A stretch of DNA of 10,006 nucleotides from Lachnospiraceae bacterium (GTDB lineage: Bacteria; Bacillota; Clostridia; Lachnospirales; Lachnospiraceae), in contig JAFUXY010000399.1 in the NCBI GenBank assembly GCA_017477005.1, positions 1 to 10,006 on the forward strand, written 5' to 3'. Both the position numbers and the translations under genes were made by a program. The notes beneath the pieces were generated by a model. It did not search any database. It was not told the DNA's origin and saw nothing but the letters and a program-made list of their open reading frames with translations. This document shows positions 1-8,300 of this stretch, one piece after another (position 1 is the stretch's first letter; each line of letters opens with the position of its first letter).

Positions 1-587
1 AGAATTACGGGGACACTTCTGCGTGGCTGAAGGACAACGGTGATGGCACCTATGCAGTCACAGATTTGGCTGCGTTCCTGGAGGGAACAGGGCTTGTGCG
101 CAACAAGGACATCCCCGGATTTGACACGTTGGATCTGAGCACGGAAAACGATGCATTCGGTACGAAAGACGATACAGCGGTACATTTTTCTGCATCCGTC
201 GCAAAGGTAATGCAGGAGCATTACGATGAATACTCTCAATTGGATGGATTCGATGCGTCAGTGGCGGACGCCTATATTGAAAATGCGTTGACCGGCGACG
301 GAGCCAAGGGGATTGCGGAGCAGACTTATCTTGTCAATGCGACGCAGATTATGCTGGATGTGGCTGCGGGAAAACAGGAGGCAGACGTTGCGGAGTATTG
401 GCGTACCCGAAACGGCACAGCGGATGAGCATACATCCTTCTCTGTCGCGTATGATATCTGTATGGCGGCACAGATGGCTGGCCGGGAGGCGGATTATGCG
501 CTGGTTTGGGCGATGGATCACGGCAGCAATGAAGGCACAACGACGGGTACCTTTGTGGATTGGATTCAGGAAATTTGCGCAAAATAA
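1..587 (+). CDS. Tannase-like alpha/beta-hydrolase (C-terminal part, 5' end outside window)
   Basis: Open from the left edge, reading in frame from base 3, so about 194 C-terminal residues are visible. The end resembles bacterial subtype B tannases and related esterases: a tryptophan-containing segment (YWRTRNGTADEHTSF, with the putative catalytic Asp at 423-425) is followed about 30 residues later by WAMDHGSNEG (putative catalytic His at 519-521), then a short amphipathic C-terminal helix. In the tannase family these Asp and His complete a Ser-Asp-His triad; the Ser lies upstream and is not visible. The expected reaction is hydrolysis of aromatic or other acyl esters, for example galloyl or hydroxycinnamoyl sugars, but the substrate is inferred. 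A TTG at 66 could be mistaken for a start, but the frame continues upstream without a stop. The next gene begins 28 bases after the stop, which suggests co-transcription. Other alpha/beta-hydrolases (feruloyl or acetyl esterases) remain possible. Confidence 0.72.
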   Translation, partial: NYGDTSAWLKDNGDGTYAVTDLAAFLEGTGLVRNKDIPGFDTLDLSTENDAFGTKDDTAVHFSASVAKVMQEHYDEYSQLDGFDASVADAYIENALTGDGAKGIAEQTYLVNATQIMLDVAAGKQEADVAEYWRTRNGTADEHTSFSVAYDICMAAQMAGREADYALVWAMDHGSNEGTTTGTFVDWIQEICAK

Positions 588-600
588 AATGGAAAGGTAA

Positions 601-2097
<1,497 letters not shown>

Positions 2098-2172
2098 GTG
2101 GGAGGATAGAAAAACGCTTGTATAGGGTGTAGCGTGAAAACAGTAGTAATTGGAAAACTTTTTATGATAAAG

Positions 2173-2178
2173 AAGGTG
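2173..2178 (+). promoter_or_regulatory. Ribosome binding site of the antitoxin-like gene
   Basis: AAGGTG sits six bases before the ATG at 2185. This supports that start over the upstream in-frame GTG at 2134, which would add 17 residues with no resemblance to the family. Confidence 0.6.
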
Positions 2179-2184
2179 AATAGT

Positions 2185-2415
2185 ATGTCAGCTTTACAAA
2201 AAAAGGTTCTTCAGAAAGTAAGCAATTTGTCAGAGGATAATTTGCAGTTTTTATTAGAAATGATAGAGAGATATATGAAATCGGAAAAAGCGGAAAATGA
2301 TACTATTGTTCAGAAACGGATAGGAATTGCAAAAGGTCAGGATTTGTATGATGATGACTATGATTTGGATGAATTAAATCCGGAGATTGCAGAAATGTTT
2401 TGGGGAACAGAATGA
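2185..2415 (+). CDS. Antitoxin-like protein of a VapBC-type pair
   Basis: 76 residues from the ATG at 2185. The N-terminal third (SALQKKVLQKVSNLSEDNLQ) predicts an amphipathic helix, followed by a second helix and a very acidic tail (LYDDDYDLDELNPEIAEMFW). Small Clostridia proteins of this shape commonly precede PIN-domain toxins, with the acidic C-terminus taken to be the toxin-binding part. I do not recognise a Phd/YefM, AbrB or ribbon-helix-helix DNA-binding motif. Its stop overlaps the start of the following PIN gene by four bases (ATGA), an arrangement typical of translationally coupled toxin-antitoxin genes. Because that toxin is internally deleted, this may now be an orphan antitoxin. 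The antitoxin role rests mainly on context and the acidic tail. Confidence 0.65.
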   Translation: MSALQKKVLQKVSNLSEDNLQFLLEMIERYMKSEKAENDTIVQKRIGIAKGQDLYDDDYDLDELNPEIAEMFWGTE

Positions 2416-2648
2416 AATTATTATTAGATACACATATTATTCTTTGGACATTAAATGATAATCCTAAACTGCCAAAGAGAGCTAAAGAAATGATATTAGA
2501 GACTCTGTTTTTTCACAGCCAACACCAAAAACACAATGATCCCTTTGACCGAATTATGATTGCACAGGCAAAGGCAGAAGGTTTGATGTTTGTAACGCAT
2601 GATTCAAAAATACCACTGTACTGTGAAACTTGTGTGATAGAAGTATAA
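2412..2648 (+). CDS. VapC-type PIN-domain toxin with an internal deletion (probably inactive)
   Basis: 78 residues from the ATG at 2412. The N-terminus (MKLLLDTHIILWTLNDNPKL) and the C-terminal half (HNDPFDRIMIAQAKAEGLMF, then VTHDS at 61-65) are clear PIN/VapC hallmarks, giving putative metal-binding acids D6, D43 or D46, and D64. Family members are usually about 125-130 residues. Here the first helices join directly to the DPFDR segment near residues 29-40, so roughly 50 residues are missing, including the stretch (usually ...SIWEI...) that supplies the conserved central Glu. The frame is kept across the junction, so this looks like an in-frame deletion and not a frameshift. The intact enzyme would be an RNase cleaving tRNA or rRNA; this version probably cannot form the active site. 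The start overlaps the antitoxin stop. It could be called a pseudogene. Confidence 0.72.
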   Translation: MKLLLDTHIILWTLNDNPKLPKRAKEMILETLFFHSQHQKHNDPFDRIMIAQAKAEGLMFVTHDSKIPLYCETCVIEV

Positions 2649-2706
2649 AGAATGTCTTATATTGTTGTTGGAGTTGTGAGGTATTTTTGTTGAAGAGGAA
2701 GAAGTT

Positions 2707-3423
2707 ATGGCGCTGTGGGCGATTGGTGATTTTCATTTATCCTTTGGCGTAGACAAACCAATGGATCGTTTTGGGAGAGTCTGGAAAAACCACGAAAAAA
2801 AGATCAAGAAGAACTTCAAGAAATATGTCTGGGAAAATGATGTGACGGTCATCACCGGAGATCATTCATGGGGGCATAATCTCGCTGAATGTGCGCTGGA
2901 TCTTAGATTTATAGAAGCGCTTCCTGGACGAAAGATCCTTTTGCGGGGCAATCATGACATGTTTTGGGACGCAAAGAAAACAGCAAAGCTCAACGAGCAG
3001 TTTGCTGGACGTTTAGAATTTTTGCAGAATAATTTTTTTGCATACAAGGATTATGCATTGGTCGGGACAAAGGGGTATTGCTACGAGGGAAAGGATAGCT
3101 ACGAGCATTTCTTGAAAATCCGCGATAGGGAGATGAAACGGCTGCAGCTATCCTTTGACGCGGCCACGGCAGCGGGGTATTCGAAATTTATTCTTTTTTT
3201 GCATTATCCGCCAACGAGTATCGGAGAGCAATCGTCACCATTTACGGAAATTGCTGAGTGGTATGGCGTAGAGCAAGTGGTCTATTCTCATTGCCACGGT
3301 CGGGACCGCTTCGACGACAGCTTCAAGGGAGAGGTGAATGGCATTATGTACCGTTTGGTATCGGCGGATTACACCAATTTCAAACCTGTGGCGCTGACAT
3401 CGGAGACGTGGGAGGATATCTGA
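2707..3423 (+). CDS. Calcineurin-like metallophosphoesterase
   Basis: 238 residues starting at ATG 2707, with a purine-rich Shine-Dalgarno stretch (GAGGAAGAAG) just upstream. The metallophosphoesterase motifs occur in order: GDFH (D8, H10), GDHSWG (D52), GNHD (N82-D84), LHYPP (H166) and YSHCHG (H195, H197). These should hold a dinuclear metal centre that hydrolyses phosphomono- or diesters. The N-terminus and length match a cytoplasmic Firmicutes subfamily of about 230-240 residues with unknown substrate. Two positions are slightly off consensus: the last motif is usually GHxH but has Ser at 194, and GDxSW has His at 53. The metal-binding residues themselves are all present. No signal peptide or membrane segment is seen. 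The neighbours do not suggest a substrate. It lies 58 bases after the PIN remnant, so it may be an independent gene. Confidence 0.88.
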   Translation: MALWAIGDFHLSFGVDKPMDRFGRVWKNHEKKIKKNFKKYVWENDVTVITGDHSWGHNLAECALDLRFIEALPGRKILLRGNHDMFWDAKKTAKLNEQFAGRLEFLQNNFFAYKDYALVGTKGYCYEGKDSYEHFLKIRDREMKRLQLSFDAATAAGYSKFILFLHYPPTSIGEQSSPFTEIAEWYGVEQVVYSHCHGRDRFDDSFKGEVNGIMYRLVSADYTNFKPVALTSETWEDI

Positions 3424-3507
3424 GAAGTCAGCCGGAAATGAAATCTTCAATCTGAGCGTATATCGTATCCATCAAAAATCTGAGCTAATGAGAGGCAGGA
3501 GGATGAT

Positions 3508-5166
3508 ATGGGAGTTTACTTGAATCCTGGAAGTGCCGCCTATGAAGAGGCTATCAATTCGGAAATATTTATAGATAAAACGGAAATGATCCGTTATCTG
3601 AATTCTATTGTTAAAACGAAGCAAAAATATGTCAGTGTATCCCGACCTCGCAGGTTTGGAAAGACCATGGCTGCGGATATGATTTGTGCGTATTATGATC
3701 ACAAATCAAATAGCAGGGAGCTATTCGAAAAGCTAAATATAGCAAGAAATATAATTGAAAATGAAAAATGTCCTTGGGACATCAATCTGGGAAAATTTGA
3801 CGTTATCCGTATTATTATGACGCGGTTTATAAAGAAAAAAGTTCCTGTCCAGGATGCGCTTGAACGCATGCAGCGCCTTGTGATCAGAGATATAAAGAAA
3901 AACTATCCGGATATAAATCTCTATGATGATGGAGATTTGATACAGACAATAGAGGATGTCTATTCAGAGGTTGAAAGGTCGTTGGTGATTGTTATTGATA
4001 AATGGGATGCTGTATTTCGAGTTTGTCCGGACAATGTAGAAGGCCAGACTGATTATCTTGATTTTCTCAGGGATATGATGAAAGACAATACGAACATTGC
4101 TTTGGCGTATATGACAGGAATACTTCCTATCAAAAAGTACGGGGAGCATTCTGCGTTGAATATGTTTACAGAATATTCCATGATGGCGCCACATCAAATG
4201 GCTGCTTATACAGGTTTTACAATTGAAGAAGTAGAGCGTCTTGCGGATGAGTATGGCATGGATTACGAAGAAGTGTCAAATTGGTACAATGGATATCGTG
4301 TTTCTGATTGGATTCCGCCCGAAAAAAGAGCGAGATATAGAAAAGTAGGATATGAGAAGCACAAGATAGCAATCTATAGTCCGTTGTCCGTCGTAGAAGC
4401 TATGACGACTGGAGTAATAAAGGATTACTGGAACAAGACAGAAACATATGAGGCTCTGGCGGAGTATATACGAAAAGATTTTGATGGACTAAAGGATGCA
4501 GTAGCACTTTTGATGGATGGTGGGCGATTGGGGATTGATACGTCAACCTATCAGAATGATATGACAACATTTGCAGGAAGAGATGATGTTCTGTCACTCC
4601 TTGTACATTTGGGATATTTGGGATATGACGATGAGAATTCTGAAGTTTTTATTCCTAATAAGGAAGTTTTGGATGAGTTCAAATCGTCTACCAAAGGACA
4701 GGAATGGTCGGGTACATTCAGAGCCTTCGAGTTGTCTTTAGAACTTTTGCAGGCGACCTGGGACAAAGATGAAGAAAAAGTTGCTGAGTTGGTTGAGGAT
4801 GCTCACAATCAGGCAGGCAACAAATTATATAATGATGAGGCGGCGTTAAGCTTCGGGATACAGTTAGCGTACTATGCTGCAAAGAAATATTATACGACAG
4901 TGCTTGAGCTGGATACGGGAAAGGGATATGCGGACATTGCGTATCTTCCAGCACCAAAATATTCCGAAAAACCTGCGCTTTTGATTGAATTAAAATATGG
5001 CAAGAGTTCGGTAATGGCACTGGATCAGATTCGAAGGCAGAAGTATTTGGATCGGTTCGAACATTATAAGGGAAATACTCTTTTGATCGGAATAAATTAT
5101 GACAAGGAAAAGCCAAACCACAATCCATTGTTTAAGCATCATAGTTGTCGTATAGAGAGTGCGTGA
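3508..5166 (+). CDS. AAA-ATPase-like protein with C-terminal PD-(D/E)XK nuclease-type domain
   Basis: 552 residues. AGGAGG at 3497-3502 lies five bases before the ATG. The N-terminal half matches the AAA-ATPase_like family: a Walker A-like SRPRRFGKTMAADM (K52, T53), a Walker B-like strand IVIDKWD (164-167), and the conserved segments GILPIKKYGEHSALN and EYSMMAP. The C-terminal third matches the PDDEXK_9-type domain: ELDTGKGYADIAYLP (D476) and LLIELKYGKS (E494, K496), then ALDQIRRQKY and the usual end KHHSCRIE. Such proteins occur in many copies in Lachnospiraceae, Bacteroidales and other anaerobes; their function is unproven, with mobile-element or defence roles suggested. Family members usually read IDEWD at Walker B, while here the Glu is Lys (K165), which could impair ATP hydrolysis. 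The nuclease residues look intact. Codons are A+T-rich compared with the GH1 gene. The protein appears cytoplasmic. Confidence 0.9.
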   Translation: MGVYLNPGSAAYEEAINSEIFIDKTEMIRYLNSIVKTKQKYVSVSRPRRFGKTMAADMICAYYDHKSNSRELFEKLNIARNIIENEKCPWDINLGKFDVIRIIMTRFIKKKVPVQDALERMQRLVIRDIKKNYPDINLYDDGDLIQTIEDVYSEVERSLVIVIDKWDAVFRVCPDNVEGQTDYLDFLRDMMKDNTNIALAYMTGILPIKKYGEHSALNMFTEYSMMAPHQMAAYTGFTIEEVERLADEYGMDYEEVSNWYNGYRVSDWIPPEKRARYRKVGYEKHKIAIYSPLSVVEAMTTGVIKDYWNKTETYEALAEYIRKDFDGLKDAVALLMDGGRLGIDTSTYQNDMTTFAGRDDVLSLLVHLGYLGYDDENSEVFIPNKEVLDEFKSSTKGQEWSGTFRAFELSLELLQATWDKDEEKVAELVEDAHNQAGNKLYNDEAALSFGIQLAYYAAKKYYTTVLELDTGKGYADIAYLPAPKYSEKPALLIELKYGKSSVMALDQIRRQKYLDRFEHYKGNTLLIGINYDKEKPNHNPLFKHHSCRIESA

Positions 5167-5194
5167 GAAAGTGAAGATGATAACGTGCTATCTG

Positions 5195-5209
5195 TTGAAA
5201 ATGTTTCAA
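5195..5209. promoter_or_regulatory. Inverted repeat over the -35 box (possible operator)
   Basis: TTGAAA-ATG-TTTCAA is a perfect 6-base inverted repeat with a 3-base centre, and its left arm is the -35 hexamer. A dimeric repressor binding here would block RNA polymerase. The arms are short and A+T-rich, so chance is a real alternative. Confidence 0.35.
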
Positions 5210-5223
5210 TAATCAAATATAAT
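5195..5223 (+). promoter_or_regulatory. Strong sigma-A type promoter for the surface-protein gene
   Basis: The -35 box TTGAAA (5195-5200) and a perfect -10 box TATAAT (5218-5223) are separated by exactly 17 bases. Transcription would start near 5230, giving a leader of about 80 bases before the ATG at 5310. The spacer and downstream flank are A+T-rich. The -35 box is also the left arm of an inverted repeat, listed separately. Confidence 0.8.
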
Positions 5224-5294
5224 ATAAAAGGTTATCATAAAGATTTAATTGTCTGCGAAAAATGAACCTAAAAAAGAGGGTCAAAAGAAGGCAT

Positions 5295-5305
5295 AAGGGA
5301 GGGAG
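5295..5305 (+). promoter_or_regulatory. Ribosome binding site of the surface-protein gene (decides its start)
   Basis: AAGGGAGGGAG lies four bases before the ATG at 5310. The in-frame ATG at 5262 has no Shine-Dalgarno sequence and would place an extra 16 very basic residues before an otherwise standard signal peptide. Confidence 0.75.
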
Positions 5306-5309
5306 CGAC

Positions 5310-8300
5310 ATGTTGGGGAAAGCGAAGAAATGGTTAGCGTTGGGATTGGCTGCGGTCACGATGTTTGGGTCTGTGTGTAGGACAGAGGATCTAAAGACAG
5401 TGTTTGCGGCGGAAATGGATGGAAGTAGCGTGGAAGAGGGGAGCGTCGCTGTGGATGGAGACGCTTCTGGAGTGAACGATGCCGAATTTGATACCGAAGA
5501 GGTGCCAAGTGATTTAGATGTCGAGGGGGATGAGTCTGAATCAGAGAATGCAGATATGAAAGAATGGAATTCGTTGGAAGAAGGAGCAGAAGCGACGAAT
5601 TTTGTAGATGATGCCACAGAACAAGACCCATTTTCTGCCAATGAAAACGATTTGTCGGACGGAAAGAGTGAAGAATACAACAATTCACAATCTGAAAATA
5701 TAGGAGATAATGGGAAAGAAGCCTCTGACGATGAAGATTCCGACATGGATGAGGCAGATATACTAATCAAAGAGGATGCCTTCGACAAAGAGGAGAATTT
5801 GCTGCTGGAAGAGGGAGCGATTCAAGAGGCAAGCGAAGGGAATGAGATTTCTGAAACAAGTGATAGCTTGGATGTGGATTTGGAATCCATCAAAAATCTT
5901 ACTGAGGCGGGGAATTTCAACCTATATACTTATAGGGCAGATTTGTATTCGGGAAACATTGAGTTGGGATATGACAATCCTTGCCAAAAACTGGTGGGAT
6001 ATATTCTGGATGCGGAGCATTCCGCAAATCCTGCTGTAGAAATTGTAAAGGTAGGAAGAGACAATGACAAGAAATTCTCTCTATCTGAATCCGTTGAGGC
6101 TTGGAAAAAAGCACATTATGTGACAGATTTGGGTAAAATTACAGAAGGAAAAATTGATGAGATAGGATACTATGAGGGGATTATTCTCGGTATATTTTCA
6201 TCAGAGTTCAAAGCCGATAATGTGGGGCTAGATATTGAGAAACAATCTATAGGGGAATCCAATCGGATTATATCAAAGGTGAAGACGTTCGTATCCGGAT
6301 GGGATGATGCAGATAAAAAGGTTTTGGATAAGGGAACGAAATTATCAGAGCTTACTTCAGATCAGAAGGCAAAGTTGAAAGATTGTATAAAAAATGACTT
6401 TGAAACGGCGCATCCCAAACTTTCAAAATCGGCTGACTTTGTCGATGACTTGAATACGATCGTGGAGTCTTTTGACACTCTGTATAGCGCATTAGAACAG
6501 ATGGCGAATTATGTCAGCGTTTGTGAGATGGGAGAGAGCAAGAAAGCAATGCTGCAGAAAATGTGTGAAAAATGTCCGTATGGGTCGATGAAGACAGCGT
6601 TGAAGGATATTGTAAAGTGTTTTGACAGCTATTCCGACGGGGCAAGAAGTTCCATGATGGCGAGTATCAGAGATGTTTCTGTGAATACTTGCGGTGAGCT
6701 ATTGGATTGTAGCTATGAGGCACTTGTAAATTCAAATCCCTATAGCAAGGCTTTTATGGTGGGAGCAAAAATCGGGACTTTTTTGGGGGATACGGTGAAT
6801 GAATCGTTGTTTAACACAAAGGATATAGCAGAACAGTATATCAAAATGGAGTGCCTGATTGAATTTGAAAATTTGGCAAGAGAGGCAGCGAAAGATTTGG
6901 AGCAGACATATCGAAATGCTCCTACTACAGCCAATGCAGAAAACTATTTTGAGTCCATAGATACTCTGCTTTCTACCGCTATATTAGGCTGTGAGTATGC
7001 GAAGAAATTTGCAGATTCTGTGTGCAAGGATTCCACTGTGGGAGCTATTGAAATGTGGATGAGTGCCGCAAAGAGATCAAGCTACGAGCAATTTATTCAA
7101 GCAGCAGATGAGCTAAAAATGCGGAGTGAAAACCGCAGAGAGGATCTTTTACAAAACTTCTTGGCTATTCTGGAAGTGGAATATCCGGAAATTTTCAAAA
7201 TACTGATTGGTGAGCAGGATGTAGTTCATATCAAAGAAATATATTTCAAGTACGACAAAATAACCGTTGATTTAAGCTGGCAATTTTATCCTTTTATTGA
7301 GCGTCCAATCATCAGTCCGCATAACGCATCGAACAAGAATGTTCAGTATACATGCTCTGATGAGGATGTATTGACACTCAAAGAGAGCGGCCAAATAGTT
7401 CCCAAGAAAGTTGGAACTGCTATTGTGACGGCAAAGTCAGAGGACGGAGGATTCATCGATAGTATTGAAGTGGAGGTGTATGATTCTGGGTCGGGAAAGG
7501 AAGACCAAGGAGGAGAAGGTGGTGATAGTGGAAGTGGTCAGGGGAAAACAGCAAGCAACTGGGATAATTTCTGGGTTTTGCGTGATCAATCAGATTATAC
7601 AGTTAAAATATGGAAATATCGTAGAAAAGACAATGAGACAGATGTGGTGATTCCGAGTACATTTATTTCGTCTTCTAATGAAGTCTATAAAGTAACGAGC
7701 ATAGCAGGTGGGGCTTTCCATGGGTGTAGCAGCATTGTAAGTGTGAAGATACCAGATAGTGTAACGAGCATTGAAGAGGGTGCATTTTACCAATGTTGGA
7801 ATCTTGTGAGCTTGGAGATACCAAACAGTGTGACAAGCATAGGATCCGGTGCGTTTGGATATTGTACCAGTCTTGTGGACGTGGAGATACCAAACAGCGT
7901 GACAAGCATTGGGTCAAGTGCTTTTAGTAACTGTACAAGCCTTAAAAATATAAAATTATCAAATAGAACAACAAGTATTGAACACAGTACTTTTTTTGCT
8001 TGTAAGAGTCTGGTCAGCATAGAAATTACGAATAGTGTGAAGACTATAGGAGATTGTGCATTTCAGGCTTGCGATAGTCTTAAAAACATTGAGATACCAG
8101 ATAATGTGGTAGATATTGGAAAATACACATTTGCCGACTGCATTAATCTTGTGAATGCAAGGATATCGAACAATGTTGCAAGTATAGGGCAAGATGTATT
8201 TTTAAGATGTAACAAATTGGAGAGGGTGGAATCATTTGGAAATCCGAAAAATACTGAGATATCATTAGGTGTAGCCGGTCTGGGAGACAGAGCTCTTAGC

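Noticed and set aside
2114..2149. Promoter or operator before the antitoxin (TTGTAT ... TAGTAA; ACGCT/AGCGT inverted repeat)
   Set aside because: The spacing is 20 bases, the -10 is poor, and the stem is only five bases with a 12-base loop. This is too weak to annotate.
5167..5194. Terminator after the AAA-ATPase-like gene (GATA...TATC)
   Set aside because: The stem is four bases with no G+C core and no following T run.
5262..5309. Upstream ATG for the surface protein
   Set aside because: There is no ribosome binding site. ATG 5310 has a strong one and starts a standard signal peptide.
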